Positions 19,779 through 29,790 of a DNA stretch of 64,000 nt are shown one piece after another (position 1 is the first letter of the stretch; each line of letters starts with the position of its first letter). The position numbers were made by a program, and so were the translations under genes. The notes under the pieces were generated by a model. That model did not search any database. It was not told the origin of the DNA and saw nothing but the letters and a program-made list of their open reading frames with translations. The stretch is from Palleronia rufa (lineage in GTDB: Bacteria > Pseudomonadota > Alphaproteobacteria > Rhodobacterales > Rhodobacteraceae). The stretch covers positions 287,648 to 351,647 of the forward strand of contig NZ_JQEY01000002.1 of NCBI RefSeq assembly GCF_000743715.1, read 5' to 3'.

Positions 19779-20477
19779 CTAGAGGGCGATCTCGCGCAGC
19801 AGGCGGGCCGCCGACTCTGCCTCCTCCGCCTCCTTGCGCCCGATGGCAGGGGTACGGTGGATCCAGTCGCCGGCCTCCACGCAATCGAGCATGAAGGCGG
19901 CCAGGTCGCCGTGCCGGGTCCGGATCAGGTCCGGTGCGATCACCTCAGGGGTCACCGTCGCGTCGCCCGTTGCGTCGCCTTCCATGAGCCATCCGGGCCG
20001 CACCGCGGTCCAATCCACGGCCGACGCGCGCAGCAGGCGCTCCATCTCGCCCATTTGGGTAAAGATCGGCTCCAGCGCCACGGTGGCGGCAGCGCGGAAC
20101 GCCATCGGGCCGCGGTCGCGGGTCACCACGAAGCTGGCGGAGATCACGACGATGCGCGAGACGCCGCACCGCTCCATGGCATCTAGGTATCTCTTCGTGC
20201 TTTCGGTGTAGAGGGGCGGCGGCGACAGGGCGGTGCCGGCCGTCAGCGGCAGGCCGATGCAGGAAATTACCGCATCGCATCCGTCGATCGCGGGGGCGAG
20301 GTCGTCCTCGATCACATTGGCGGTGCGGCGGTCCACACGCTCGGGCAGGTCGTCGGTGTCCGGCCACGACTTTTCCACGGCCCGCACCGTATGTCCGCGG
20401 GACACGGCCTGACGCACGGCCTGCTTGCCGGTCTTTCCGGCGGCTCCGAAGATCGCAAGGGTCAAGGTGTCTACCAT
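19779..20477 (-). CDS. NAD(P)-binding (NmrA/SDR-a-like) protein
   Basis: 232 residues with a Rossmann fold: [26 protein letters not shown] at the N-terminus (GAAGKTG dinucleotide loop), [10 protein letters not shown], and [14 protein letters not shown], a pattern of atypical SDRs that bind NAD(P) as reductase or redox sensor. The canonical YxxxK pair is not evident, so catalysis is uncertain. ATG 20477 is preferred over an in-frame ATG five codons earlier because homologues start just before the TLAIFGA strand. Divergent from the thioesterase genes. Confidence 0.8.
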   Translation of the reverse strand: MVDTLTLAIFGAAGKTGKQAVRQAVSRGHTVRAVEKSWPDTDDLPERVDRRTANVIEDDLAPAIDGCDAVISCIGLPLTAGTALSPPPLYTESTKRYLDAMERCGVSRIVVISASFVVTRDRGPMAFRAAATVALEPIFTQMGEMERLLRASAVDWTAVRPGWLMEGDATGDATVTPEVIAPDLIRTRHGDLAAFMLDCVEAGDWIHRTPAIGRKEAEEAESAARLLREIAL

Positions 20478-20568
20478 GGTTCCGGAACGCATGCGGCGCC
20501 CCCACGTTCCCCTTGTCCCCCCCGCGACCTACCGTCACAACCGACGCGACAGACGGAAGGCACCGCCC

Positions 20569-21000
20569 ATGGCCCACGACCCCCAGGATATCGCACGGCA
20601 TTTCATGGAGGCGATCCCCCACGCCCGCGACCTGAACATGGCGATCCTGGAGATCGGAGAGGGCCGCTGCACCATCGAGATGCCCTATGACGAGAAGCTG
20701 ATCGGCGATCCGCGCTCGGGCGTGGTGCATGGCGGGGCGGTGTCGGCGCTGATGGACACGTGTTCCGGTGCCGCCGTGATGTGCCACCCGGACAACCCGG
20801 CCGGGACGGCGACGCTGGATCTCAGGATCGACTACATGCGGCCCGCCACGCCGGGGCAGACGATCCGGGCCGAGGCGGAATGCTATCACGTGACCCGCTC
20901 GGTCGCCTTCGTGCGGGCGCGGGCTCTCGACGACGACCGCGACAGGCCGGTGGCGACCGCGACCGGCGCCTTCATCGTGGAACAGGGAAAACGTCCATGA
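20569..21000 (+). CDS. hotdog-fold thioesterase (PaaI family), copy 1
   Basis: 143 residues. The PaaI-type motif is clear: [20 protein letters not shown] supplies the HGG active-site loop and the Asp of the helix. [19 protein letters not shown] and [10 protein letters not shown] complete the hotdog sheet. It hydrolyses an acyl- or aryl-CoA thioester, substrate unknown. A GGAAGG ribosome site precedes ATG 20569. It overlaps the next thioesterase by ATGA. Confidence 0.88.
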   Translation: MAHDPQDIARHFMEAIPHARDLNMAILEIGEGRCTIEMPYDEKLIGDPRSGVVHGGAVSALMDTCSGAAVMCHPDNPAGTATLDLRIDYMRPATPGQTIRAEAECYHVTRSVAFVRARALDDDRDRPVATATGAFIVEQGKRP

Positions 21001-21509
21001 GCCGGCCGTCTCCCGAACCCGTTCAAATCATCAAGAAGCGCCGCGATTCGGCGCTGGAGGCGCTGGTCGGCGGCATCCCCTACGTCAGCTACCTGGGCAT
21101 CCGGTTCGAACGGCGCGGCGATGAGCTGACCGGCATATTGCCGTTCGACGACAAGCTGATCGGCAACCCGATGCTCCCGGCGCTCCATGGCGGCGTGACA
21201 GCGGCATTCCTGGAAACCACAGCCTCGATCGCGCTGGCCTGGTCGCGGCTCTGGCAGGAGGTCGAGAGCGGTGAGGTGGATCCCGATTCGCTGGACCCGA
21301 CGTCCTTGCCACGGATGCCGAAGACCATCGACTTCACGGTGGATTACCTGCGCTCGGGCCTGCCGCGGGATGCCTATGCGCGCGCCCGCATCGTGCGCTC
21401 CGGGCGGCGCTACGCGAGCGTTCAGGTCGACGGCTGGCAGGACAACCGCGACCGGCTCTACGCCTCCGCCTCCGGTCATTTCGTGATGCCCCAGGGGCGC
21501 GATGACTGA
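20997..21509 (+). CDS. hotdog-fold thioesterase (PaaI family), copy 2
   Basis: 170 residues. It is the tandem relative of the preceding gene: [27 protein letters not shown] aligns with the HGG loop, and [33 protein letters not shown] with the beta-sheet. The catalytic Asp of copy 1 is Glu here (FLET). A 20-odd-residue insertion ([13 protein letters not shown]) is extra. Its start overlaps copy 1 (ATGA), so the two probably form a heteromer or act on the same pathway. Confidence 0.85.
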   Translation: MSRPSPEPVQIIKKRRDSALEALVGGIPYVSYLGIRFERRGDELTGILPFDDKLIGNPMLPALHGGVTAAFLETTASIALAWSRLWQEVESGEVDPDSLDPTSLPRMPKTIDFTVDYLRSGLPRDAYARARIVRSGRRYASVQVDGWQDNRDRLYASASGHFVMPQGRDD

Positions 21510-22815
21510 CGCCCGCGCGGTCACGCACCGCAGGGTGCTGGCCGTCGCCCTGCCGATCGTGCTGTCGAATGCCACCGTGCCGATCCTGGGCGCGGTGGAT
21601 ACCGGCGTGGTCGGCCAACTTGGAGAGGCCGCGCCCATCGGAGCGGTCGGCATCGGCGCGATTGTGCTGGCCGCGCTTTACTGGATTTTCGGGTTCCTGC
21701 GGATGGGAACCACGGGCTTTGCGGCCCAGGCGCTGGGCCGCGGCGACATGGAAGAGGGCGCGGCGATCCTGACCCGCGGGCTGGTCATCGGCATGGCCGG
21801 TGGGCTGGCCATCGTCATGGCTCAGGTGCCGCTTTTCTGGGGGGCCTTCCGCGTGTCGCCGGCAAGCGCGGAGGTCGAGGCCCTGGCGCGGTCCTATATG
21901 GGCATCCGGGTCTGGTCCGCGCCGGCGCTGATCTCTCTTTACGCGATCACCGGCTGGCTGATCGCGGCCGAGCGGACGCGCGGCGTCTTTGCCATCCAGA
22001 TCCTGATGAACGGGCTCAATGTCGCGCTAGACCTGTGGTTCGTGCTGGGACTGGGCTGGGGGGTGCCGGGCGTTGCGGCGGCGACTTTCATCGCCGAGTG
22101 GTCGGGCCTGGCCTTCGGTCTGTGGCTCTGCCGCGACGCCTTCGCCACGCCTGCCTGGCGCGACCGGGCACGGATCCTGGACCCCGCGCGCCTGCGCCGC
22201 TTCGCGCAGGTGAACGGCGACATCCTGCTGCGGTCACTCATGCTGCAGGCGATCTTCGTCAGTTTCCTGCTGACCGGGGCGCGGTTCGGGGATGTGACCC
22301 TGGCGGCGAACCAGATCCTGCTGCAATTTCTGGAGATCACCGCCTACGCCATGGACGGGTTCGCCTTCGCGGCGGAGGCGATCGTCGGCGGCGCGCTCGG
22401 CCGGGGAAGGCGCGACCTGTTCCGGCGCGGGGCGGTGGTGTCGTCGGTTTGGGGGGCGTTGACCGGCGGTGCGCTCGCGGTCCTCTTCCTGCTGGCGGGG
22501 GGGTGGGTGATCGACGTGATGACCACAGCGCCTCCGGTCAGGTCCGAGGCGCGCGGCTTCCTGCCCTACATGGTCGCCGCGCCGATCCTGGGCTGCGCCG
22601 CGTGGATGCTGGACGGGATCTTCATCGGTGCGACCCGCACCGCAGACATGCGCAACATGATGGCGCTGTCCTTCGCCGTCTATGTCGCCGCCGCGCTGGC
22701 CCTGGTGCCGACGCTGGGCAATCACGGGCTGTGGCTGGCCTTTCTGACCAGCTTCGTGGCCCGGGGGGTTACCCTGGGGTGGCGCTATCCGGCGCTGGAA
22801 CGCTCCGTCGGCTAG
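21502..22815 (+). CDS. MATE-family efflux transporter (DinF type)
   Basis: 437 residues with twelve predicted membrane helices, beginning [30 protein letters not shown]. This N-terminal sequence with an Asp in helix 1 and the twofold 6+6 arrangement are typical of the DinF branch of MATE proteins, which export organic cations by Na+ or H+ antiport. It overlaps the second thioesterase by 8 bp and its stop overlaps the convergent pyrD stop by 4 bp. Confidence 0.92.
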   Translation: MTDARAVTHRRVLAVALPIVLSNATVPILGAVDTGVVGQLGEAAPIGAVGIGAIVLAALYWIFGFLRMGTTGFAAQALGRGDMEEGAAILTRGLVIGMAGGLAIVMAQVPLFWGAFRVSPASAEVEALARSYMGIRVWSAPALISLYAITGWLIAAERTRGVFAIQILMNGLNVALDLWFVLGLGWGVPGVAAATFIAEWSGLAFGLWLCRDAFATPAWRDRARILDPARLRRFAQVNGDILLRSLMLQAIFVSFLLTGARFGDVTLAANQILLQFLEITAYAMDGFAFAAEAIVGGALGRGRRDLFRRGAVVSSVWGALTGGALAVLFLLAGGWVIDVMTTAPPVRSEARGFLPYMVAAPILGCAAWMLDGIFIGATRTADMRNMMALSFAVYVAAALALVPTLGNHGLWLAFLTSFVARGVTLGWRYPALERSVG

Positions 22816-23855
22816 AGCCACCGGTCCCGGTCGGTGCCGACCGCCTCCGCCACCGACGCGATGCCGTCCCGCGCCAGCAGCGCGTCCAGCCCGGTGGCGA
22901 TGCGCGCGGCCAGCGACAGCCCGCCATAGACCAGCGCGGTATAGAGCTGCACCGCAGAGGCGCCCGCGCGGATCTTGGCATACGCGTCCTCGGCCGACGC
23001 GATGCCGCCGACGCCGATCAGCGGCAGGTCGGTAAGGGTGGAGAGCCGCGCCAGGACGCGGGTGCTGGGTGCGAACAGCGGCAGGCCAGAAAGCCCCCCC
23101 GCCTGGTCGCGGTGCTTCGAACGCAGCCCGTCGCGCGCAAGGGTCGTGTTCGTGGCCACGATGGCGGCGACGCCGCTGGCTGCCGCGACGCGGGCGATGT
23201 CCTCCAGTTCGCGGCCGGCCAGATCCGGCGCGATCTTGAGGAAGATCGGGATCCGGAGCGGGTTCGCCGCCATCACCCCGTCCAGCAGCCCGCGCAGGGC
23301 ATCGGCGCCCTGCAGGTCGCGCAGCCGCTCTGTATTGGGCGAAGAGACGTTGACGGTGGCGAAATCCACTTCGGGGCCGGCCCGGCGCAGCACGTCCGCG
23401 AAATCGGCGGCGCGGTCGTCGCTGTCCTTGTTGGCGCCTAGGTTCAGGCCCCGGGGAACGGCCGTCGGCGTGGCGCCAAGGCGCGCGGCGATGGCCTCTA
23501 CGCCGTCGTTGTTGAACCCGAACCGGTTGATCGCGGCCCGGTCCTCGGCCAGCCGAAAGAGCCTTGGTCGGGGGTTGCCGTCCTGCGGCCTGGGCGTCGC
23601 CGCGCCGACCTCCAGGAACCCGAAGCCTGCCCGGGACAGCGGACCCAGCGCCGTCGCGTTCTTGTCGAACCCTGCCGCAAGGCCCACAGGGTTGGGCAGG
23701 TCCAGGCCGGCCACCCGGCCACGGAGCCGGTCGCCTGTCACCGCCCCCGGTCCCGGCGCCAGTCCGGCGCGCAGGCCGCGCAGCGCCAGCCCGTGCGCCG
23801 TTTCCGGGTCGAGCCGGCGCAGCGCGGCCAGTCCGATCCGTTCGGCCAGCGTCAC
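22812..23855 (-). CDS. pyrD: dihydroorotate dehydrogenase, class 2 (quinone)
   Basis: A 347-residue membrane-associated flavoenzyme of UMP synthesis. Class 2 features are the N-terminal amphipathic extension ([21 protein letters not shown]), [24 protein letters not shown], and the catalytic serine in NVSSPNT around residue 172. C-terminal [32 protein letters not shown] binds FMN phosphate. The ATG overlaps the stop of the DUF952 gene. Confidence 0.95.
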   Translation of the reverse strand: MTLAERIGLAALRRLDPETAHGLALRGLRAGLAPGPGAVTGDRLRGRVAGLDLPNPVGLAAGFDKNATALGPLSRAGFGFLEVGAATPRPQDGNPRPRLFRLAEDRAAINRFGFNNDGVEAIAARLGATPTAVPRGLNLGANKDSDDRAADFADVLRRAGPEVDFATVNVSSPNTERLRDLQGADALRGLLDGVMAANPLRIPIFLKIAPDLAGRELEDIARVAAASGVAAIVATNTTLARDGLRSKHRDQAGGLSGLPLFAPSTRVLARLSTLTDLPLIGVGGIASAEDAYAKIRAGASAVQLYTALVYGGLSLAARIATGLDALLARDGIASVAEAVGTDRDRWL

Positions 23856-24187
23856 TCTTCGCCGAGCGTCAGCTGGTCGATTCCGTCACGCGGGATTTCC
23901 CTGTGCCAGAGCACGTCGTCGCGGGTCAGCTTGCGGTAGAGATGCGGGAACTCGGCCCCGTCCCGCGCCTCTTCCCATTTCAGGTGATCGCCCATGTCGT
24001 CGGTTTCGCAGGCGACCAGGATCAAATTGTGCTCAGCCTTGTAGTGGCGCGCCAGGGTCTCTCCCAGCGCGTCCTTGGGCGAGAAATGCACGTACCCGTC
24101 CCTCTGGTCGTCGGGAGAGCCGGCAGTCTCTCCGGTCCGCTCCAGCTCGTTCCATTCCGCAGCCCGGAACACCTTGTAGATCCGCAT
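23852..24187 (-). CDS. DUF952 family protein
   Basis: A 111-residue protein matching the DUF952 family: [23 protein letters not shown], then [20 protein letters not shown], and a C-terminal [20 protein letters not shown]. The fold is ADP-ribosyltransferase-like, but enzyme activity is not established. Two tandem ATGs occur (24190 and 24187); the second is better spaced from AAGGAG. It overlaps pyrD (ATGA), which suggests a shared transcript. Confidence 0.85.
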   Translation of the reverse strand: MRIYKVFRAAEWNELERTGETAGSPDDQRDGYVHFSPKDALGETLARHYKAEHNLILVACETDDMGDHLKWEEARDGAEFPHLYRKLTRDDVLWHREIPRDGIDQLTLGEE

Positions 24188-24333
24188 CATGCCACTCCTT
24201 GCGTCGGTTCGCCGTTGACCTAGGCCGCGCTGTCCCAAGGGGAAGCCGCGTCGCCGGGCCGGTGCGCGGGCGGGCTTTGACAGCCGCGCCGCTGCGGCGC
24301 AGTCTTCGGTCAGACCGAACCAGGGAGTCCCCA

Positions 24334-25890
24334 ATGAGAGTGCATCTCTTCACCGCCGCCGCGGCGTCGGCCCTTGTCGCCGGCGCGGCGCAGGCCGAGT
24401 TTTCCATTACGATCCTGCACACCAACGATTTCCATTCCCGCTTCGAGCCGATCAACCAGTACGATTCGACCTGCAGCCCGGAGGACAACGAGGCCGGCGA
24501 ATGCCTCGGCGGCTGGGCGCGGCTGGTCACCGCGATCGGGGACGCCACGTCGCGCAACGACACCACGCTGCTGGTGGATGGCGGCGACCAGTTCCAGGGC
24601 ACGCTGTTCTACACCTACTACAAGGGCAAGCTGGCCGCGGAGATGATGAATTCGCTTGGCTACGATGCGATGACCGTCGGCAACCATGAGTTCGACGACG
24701 GGCCGGAGGTGTTGCAGTCCTTCGCTCAGGCCATCGATTTCCCGATCCTGATGTCCAACGCGGACCTGTCGTCGGAGCCGCTTCTGAAGGACGTGATCCG
24801 GAAATCCACCGTGATCGAGAAGAACGGCGAGAAGATCGGCCTGATCGGTCTCACGCCCGTGGATACAGACGAGCTTGCGTCGCCCGGCCCCAACGTCGTG
24901 TTCACCGACCCGTCGGAGGCCGTGCAGGGTGAGGTCGACCGCCTGACCGCAGAGGGCGTGACCAAGATCGTCGTGCTGTCGCATTCCTCCTATGCGGTCG
25001 ACCGGATGGTGGCCGAGAACACCACCGGCGTCGACGTCATCGTTGGCGGCCATTCGAACACCCTTTTGGGCGAGATGGAGGGGGCCAAGGGTCCGTATCC
25101 GACCATGGTGGGCGACACCGCCATCGTGCAGGCCTATGCCTATGGCAAGTACCTCGGCGAGCTCAACGTGACCTTCGACGACGAGGGGACCGTGACGGAA
25201 GCCAGCGGCGCGCCGATCCTGCTGGATGCCGCCGTGACGGAGGATCAGGCGACGCGGCAGCGGGTCGAGGACGCCGCGCAGCCGCTGAACGAAATCCGCC
25301 AGAAGGTCGTGGCGGAGGCGGCGGAACCCATCGACGGGGACCGCGACAGTTGCCGTGCGCGGGAATGCCAGATGGGAAATCTCGTGGCCGACGCCATGCT
25401 CGACCGGGTCGCCGACCAGGGTATCCAGGTCGCCATCGCCAACGGAGGTGGCCTGCGCGCGTCCATCGACGCCGGACAGATCACCATGGGCGAGGTGCTG
25501 ACCGTCCTGCCGTTCCAGAACACCCTGTCCACGTTCCAGGTGACCGGCGCGACGTTGAAGGAGGCGCTGGAGAACGGCGTCAGCCAGATCGACGAAGGCG
25601 GCGGGCGCTTTCCGCAGGTGGCGGGGATGACGTTCTCTGTCGATCCGTCGGCCGAGACGGGCGCGCGCGTCTCCGACGTCATGATTGGCGATGCGCCGCT
25701 CGACCCGGAGGCACGCTATGGCGTGGTCTCGAACAACTACGTCCGCAACGGCGGCGACGGCTACGCGATGTTCGAGGATGCCGAGAACGCCTATGACTAC
25801 GGGCCCGATCTTGCAGAGGTCACGGCCGAATATCTGGCACGGAACACGCCGTACACGCCCTACACCGACGGACGCATCGCTATGGAATAG
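24334..25890 (+). CDS. secreted 5'-nucleotidase / 2',3'-cyclic phosphodiesterase (UshA type)
   Basis: 518 residues with a signal peptide (AAAASALVAGAAQAE). The metallophosphoesterase domain has HTNDFHSRFEP, DGGDQFQGTLFY, VGNHEFDDG, and VGGHSNTLL, giving the complete dimetal site. A C-terminal nucleotide-binding domain carries IANGGGLRASIDAG and the substrate-stacking region. It hydrolyses nucleotides in the periplasm, supplying nucleosides for the salvage route encoded elsewhere in the window. GGGAG precedes ATG 24334. Confidence 0.94.
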   Translation: MRVHLFTAAAASALVAGAAQAEFSITILHTNDFHSRFEPINQYDSTCSPEDNEAGECLGGWARLVTAIGDATSRNDTTLLVDGGDQFQGTLFYTYYKGKLAAEMMNSLGYDAMTVGNHEFDDGPEVLQSFAQAIDFPILMSNADLSSEPLLKDVIRKSTVIEKNGEKIGLIGLTPVDTDELASPGPNVVFTDPSEAVQGEVDRLTAEGVTKIVVLSHSSYAVDRMVAENTTGVDVIVGGHSNTLLGEMEGAKGPYPTMVGDTAIVQAYAYGKYLGELNVTFDDEGTVTEASGAPILLDAAVTEDQATRQRVEDAAQPLNEIRQKVVAEAAEPIDGDRDSCRARECQMGNLVADAMLDRVADQGIQVAIANGGGLRASIDAGQITMGEVLTVLPFQNTLSTFQVTGATLKEALENGVSQIDEGGGRFPQVAGMTFSVDPSAETGARVSDVMIGDAPLDPEARYGVVSNNYVRNGGDGYAMFEDAENAYDYGPDLAEVTAEYLARNTPYTPYTDGRIAME

Positions 25891-26964
25891 CCCGGAAACG
25901 ATCGGGCGGGCCGTGTCTATGCCTTCTGAGCGGCAAGGCGGGCGTTCCGGTGTGCGGCTTGCAAAAGCGGTGGTGTGTCCGGCCCGTATGCGGGGTTTAT
26001 CCGACCGCTGGCCTTGATGGTGTTCACGAGCCGTGTTCCCAACGGCTCTACGGGTTACGACAGTCTTGCCGTTCGGGGGCGTGGCCTGTTCGTTGCGACC
26101 GTTGCGTTGGCGTCGCCGGTTCGAACGCGTCTTTCTCTGGCAGCAGGTCGGGCGGAGGGGCGATCTTGCCAAAGCGTGGGCCAGGCGATTCTGGCACCCG
26201 CAGTCGTATTCGGTCCGGCGCCCGCGATAGCGATCGCCAAGGCGGTGGTCGGTCCGAGGTTGGAATTGCGTGGCGTACCGGTCCCAAGCGTTCGGACGGA
26301 CCTCGATTTTCGGTCGGGCCTCGTACGGGCCAATCCGGTTGCCTGAGGGCGTCATGTGCCGGCACATGACCCTTACGACGGCTGGGGCGATCTTCCCGAT
26401 CTCCTGTCGCGCGCTTTCGGTGATGCCCATGGGTTATCCGAGCGTCCTGTCCGGACCGCCGGCGCCGACCATACCGCGCTCGGTCCGGACCCCACGGAGA
26501 ATGTCGGTCAACGGGGGCCTGGGGCGGGGCGGCGTTGGCATTACAGACCGGGCAGCGCCTGTCGATCTTCGGTCTTGTTCTCAAGCCACCCAATCGGCTG
26601 CCTTTCAGATCGTCTCGGCGTCGACGGCGTTGGAAATGCCCGACGGGCGCAGGACTACACGACATTCGTCGAACGGGCGGGATCGTGACCGAGCCACGAC
26701 GGTTCCCGCGCCCGGAATACCCCAAGGCGCGCCTCGGTCTCGACATGGCTGGCTTGCGGCCTTGCAAGGCCACCGTGACTGTCTTGCGATGGAGGGGTCC
26801 ATGCCATCGACCAGGCCGACCGGAAGCGGCGGTTGTTCAGGGTCCGCAACGATCGAGCGTGGGATCATGGACCGATTCGCGCCGAGCCGGTTCGTATCGT
26901 TGCACGTCACCGCCCGTCTGCACCTGCCAACTCGGGTCTCTTGCCACGCTCGGTCCGCGTCGCC
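25891..26964. other. 1.07-kb stretch without a recognisable gene
   Basis: Frames on both strands are short or have Arg/Pro/Ser-rich translations with no domain I recognise, and no frame shows the third-position GC bias of neighbouring genes. Base composition looks less GC-rich than the flanks. It contains one perfect 20-bp palindrome. It may be decayed coding DNA or an old insertion. A minus-strand frame near 26.5-26.6 kb includes RRCPVCNANA, reminiscent of a zinc ribbon, but this is too weak for a call. Confidence 0.5.
26351..26370. repeat. perfect 20-bp palindrome
   Basis: GTCATGTGCCGGCACATGAC equals its own reverse complement over all 20 bases; the flanking bases do not extend it. It lies about 460 bp after the nucleotidase stop inside gene-poor DNA. 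It has no spacer, so it resembles a dimer-binding operator or a recombinase site more than a terminator. Confidence 0.85.
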
Positions 26965-27432
26965 TCAGCAGCGCCTCAGCGCGACGTTGAAGCGGGAGAT
27001 TTCGCCCGCGACCTCTCCGGTCACCCCGAGCCGGTTGCGGCCGGCGGGCGTGAGAGTAAGCAGCGCCGGCGATCGGTCCCAGGTCCTGAGCGCGGTCAAC
27101 GTCATCCGCTCCGGCGATCCGGCGACCGCCAATACCTCATATTCGATCCCGTCCGCGAAAATCCGGCGGGGGGTCAGATGCCAGGCGCCGTTGATGCCGC
27201 GACAGGTCCCGTTCGCTTCGGATCTCCACAGATCGGCCATCCGACGCTCATAGAATTGCCGCGCCTCTGGGCTGGGCTCAATCACACCGGTCCCGAACCC
27301 GCCGACCGGCGGAACCAGAACGGGCGACTCAGGTCTGACCGCACCCAGACCGCAGGAGGCGTCCGGTCCGCAGTATCCACCGGCCAGGACGGGCCCGGCA
27401 ATCAGCAGCAGGATCGGCAAGAGGCGAAGCAT
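26965..27432 (-). CDS. secreted protein with one WxxxC-type repeat domain
   Basis: 155 residues. A signal peptide (LRLLPILLLIAGPVLAG) is followed by a Cys/Gly/Pro linker. The domain runs from ADLWRSEANGTCRGINGAWHLTPRRI through VAGSPERMTLTALRTWDR to NVALRRC, the last residue. This pattern (W, C, W-x-[IL], then beta-strands and a terminal R-C) is repeated twice in the upstream gene, so the two are paralogous. The two cysteines in the domain may form a disulfide. Family unrecognised. Confidence 0.75.
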   Translation of the reverse strand: MLRLLPILLLIAGPVLAGGYCGPDASCGLGAVRPESPVLVPPVGGFGTGVIEPSPEARQFYERRMADLWRSEANGTCRGINGAWHLTPRRIFADGIEYEVLAVAGSPERMTLTALRTWDRSPALLTLTPAGRNRLGVTGEVAGEISRFNVALRRC

Positions 27433-27495
27433 GGCGGCATCTCCGGGTGGCGCACCGTCACACTGCAGGCGAGAGGTTTAGACTTGGTTACCGCC

Positions 27496-28284
27496 TCAGC
27501 AACGGGTCAGCCGGGTGTCGATCGCTTTCGAGACGCTGCCCGATCCCTCGCTGACGGCGCCATGGACCGTCGTCGCGCCGTCCCCGGCCGCGCTGAGGGT
27601 GAAGGTCGCCGGCTGGCCATCGCCCTCGCGCAGGACGTTCACGCCGATCCGCGCGCCGGTGCCTACCAGGTTCGTCACCGAATACCGGGTGCCGGACAGC
27701 ACCAGCGCATCGCTTCCGATGCTCCAGTCGCATTGGCCGTCCGGACCGCGCCACGCCCCGGCCAGGGTCCGGTAGCCCGTCTCGGCCGGGTCCTCTCCGG
27801 TCGCGGCCGGAGTACTGCCCCCGTTGCCGCCCAGCGCATCCGCAAGCTCGGACGTGCTCGGCAGATCTGCGGTGCCATCCAGCGGCCGGGTCGTCACCGC
27901 ACCGCCGAAATCGGGCGCCTCGACGGCCGCAAGACGATCGCAGCGCACCAGACTGGCGGAGTAGCCGGCTCCGTCGACCTGCAGACGTCCGGCCGCGATC
28001 CGCACGGACATGGCGCTGCGCTGACCCGTGGCGCGGTTCAGCAGATCCAGGCGCAAGACACCCGCACCCCCGCCCAGCCCCTGAAGGTCGAACCCGGTCC
28101 GCCCCGCGACGATCCGCGTGCTGCCGATCCGCCAGGTCTGGTCGGGCGTGTCGCAGTTCCCCCCGGCCGACGACCACTCTCCGCTGATGTCGTCCAGGGC
28201 CGACCATGCGGGAGAGGTCTGGGCGCCGGCCGGTGCGGCGAGCGCAAGACATGCAAGGCTGACAGACAGGATACGGGCGGACAT
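27496..28284 (-). CDS. secreted protein with two related beta-rich repeats
   Basis: 262 residues with a signal peptide (ILSVSLACLALAAPAGAQ). Repeat 1 reads DISGEWSSAGGNCDTPDQTWRIGS with a later LVRCDRL. Repeat 2 reads TLAGAWRGPDGQCDWSIGSDALVL and ends TRLTRC at the C-terminus. A low-complexity linker (GGNGGSTPAATGEDPAET) separates them. The repeats match the single domain of the downstream gene 63 bp away. ATG 28284 has AAGGAG. A lipocalin/avidin-like periplasmic binding fold is plausible, but that is inference. Confidence 0.78.
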   Translation of the reverse strand: MSARILSVSLACLALAAPAGAQTSPAWSALDDISGEWSSAGGNCDTPDQTWRIGSTRIVAGRTGFDLQGLGGGAGVLRLDLLNRATGQRSAMSVRIAAGRLQVDGAGYSASLVRCDRLAAVEAPDFGGAVTTRPLDGTADLPSTSELADALGGNGGSTPAATGEDPAETGYRTLAGAWRGPDGQCDWSIGSDALVLSGTRYSVTNLVGTGARIGVNVLREGDGQPATFTLSAAGDGATTVHGAVSEGSGSVSKAIDTRLTRC

Positions 28285-28387
28285 TCGTGCACTCCTTGGG
28301 TCGGGGGTTCGGCGCGCGATCATAGCGTCACCGCCGCTTGTATCGCGATAACGTCCACGCGATAGGGGGGATGCCGTAACCCTATCC

Positions 28388-29626
28388 TCATGCGCCGGTC
28401 TGAAGCTCTTCGGATAGGGTGGCCGTCTGGGGCGTGGTCATTCGCGCGCTGCCGGTGGGCACGAAGCTGCCCTTGTCGGCCACGGGCGGACTGCTGGTGC
28501 GGATCCGGAGCAGCGCAAAGGCGACGATCAGCATATGCGACACCGACGTGACGGCAAAGAGCGACCGGTTGCCGAACGCCGTCATCCCGTAGCCCGCCGC
28601 CAGCGGCCCGACGATCGAACCCAGGCCGAAGACCAGCAGCAGGCCGCCCGACACCCGGATCGCGGCGCCTTCCCCGGCGTGGTCGTTGGCGTGGGCGACG
28701 ATGACCGGATACATGGCGAAGATCGACCCGCCCAGCGCCGCGGCCAGCCACAGGTTCGCCGTGGCGCTTTCGGGCCGCCAGAAAAGAAAGGCCGCATCCG
28801 CGAGCAGGGCGGTGATCGCCACCCCGATCAGCACCCAGCGCCGGTCCATCCGGTCCGACAGCACCCCAACCGGAAGTTGTGCCACGGCGCCGGCAAGGAC
28901 CGGGATCGACGCGAACACGGCAATGGTTCCGAGCGTCAGGCCGATGCGCTCTGCAAAGACCGGGGCCAGCGCGCCGAAGGACGCGTTCGACATCCCCACG
29001 AAGAACACCGCGAAGACGGCGATCGGTGAGGTGCGCCAAAGCCCCGGCAGGTCGAGCCGGACCTGAACCAGCGGCGTCGGGTTCGACTGGGTGGAGATCG
29101 ACGTGGGCACCAGCGACATGGCGTAGAAGATGCCGGCCGCCGCGAAGAGGGCGAAACCGGAGGGGTCTCCCACCGTCAGCATCAGCTGGCCGGCGGTCGA
29201 CGCTATCAGGTTGACCATGGTGTAGATGCCGAACACCCGTCCCCGGGTTTCCGGACGGGACCGGTCGGCAAGCCAGCTTTCGACGATCATGGCGGCACCA
29301 GCAAAGCAGAATCCGCAGATTCCGCGCAGGATGATCCAGGCCCAGGGGTCGATGATGAGCGCGGTGGTGAGGATGGTGATTCCCGCCAGCGACGCCAGCG
29401 CGCTGAAGGCCCTGATATGGCCGACCCGCGCCACCAGCCCCGCAGTCAGGAGGCAGCCCAGGACATAGCCGATCGCCCAGCCGGTCCCGAGAAGGCCCAG
29501 GGAAAAGGCGGTGAACCCCTCCGCGCCGCCGCGGATCGGCAGCAGGAGGCCGTTGATCCCTCCGGCGAAAAGCAGGCAGGCGGATCCGGTGAGAAGCGCG
29601 CTGACGGGAATGAGCTGGCGAAGCAT
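28388..29626 (-). CDS. MFS transporter (YcaD-like)
   Basis: 412 residues, about twelve helices. It begins LIPVSALLTGSACLLFAGGINGLLLPIRG, followed by WAIGYVLGCLLTAGLVARVGHIRAF (the loop 2-3 signature) and a central cytoplasmic loop. This resembles the YcaD/CynX-like branch of the major facilitator superfamily; no substrate can be inferred. ATG 29626 with GGGGA upstream is chosen; the frame is open for 39 more codons through two poly-G tracts, where the translation is not membrane-like. Confidence 0.9.
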   Translation of the reverse strand: MLRQLIPVSALLTGSACLLFAGGINGLLLPIRGGAEGFTAFSLGLLGTGWAIGYVLGCLLTAGLVARVGHIRAFSALASLAGITILTTALIIDPWAWIILRGICGFCFAGAAMIVESWLADRSRPETRGRVFGIYTMVNLIASTAGQLMLTVGDPSGFALFAAAGIFYAMSLVPTSISTQSNPTPLVQVRLDLPGLWRTSPIAVFAVFFVGMSNASFGALAPVFAERIGLTLGTIAVFASIPVLAGAVAQLPVGVLSDRMDRRWVLIGVAITALLADAAFLFWRPESATANLWLAAALGGSIFAMYPVIVAHANDHAGEGAAIRVSGGLLLVFGLGSIVGPLAAGYGMTAFGNRSLFAVTSVSHMLIVAFALLRIRTSSPPVADKGSFVPTGSARMTTPQTATLSEELQTGA

Positions 29627-29708
29627 CGCGGTCCCCTGATGGTCGAGAGCGCGGTTAGTCCGGTCCTTGGGGTTCTGCAACGGAAAGTTGAGCTTGCGAA
29701 GGTCCGGC

Positions 29709-29764
29709 GGGGGGGGCCTCTCGGCGTGCGACACCTCCGCCAATGCCCCGTGGCGGGGGGGGGG
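29709..29764. repeat. two poly-G tracts upstream of the MFS gene
   Basis: Eight consecutive G (29709-29716) and ten consecutive G (29755-29764) on the plus strand lie 80-140 bp before the MFS start codon. Such tracts are prone to slippage. They sit in an open but probably untranslated frame of the minus strand, so any effect would be on transcription or 5' leader. Confidence 0.6.
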
Positions 29765-29790
29765 AGGCGGAGGCGCATGGTCCGGACATG

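Noticed and set aside
24310..26430. Long minus-strand open frame across the 5'-nucleotidase and the gene-poor segment
   Set aside because: Most of it is the antisense of a confident gene. The rest shows no family match I can recognise.
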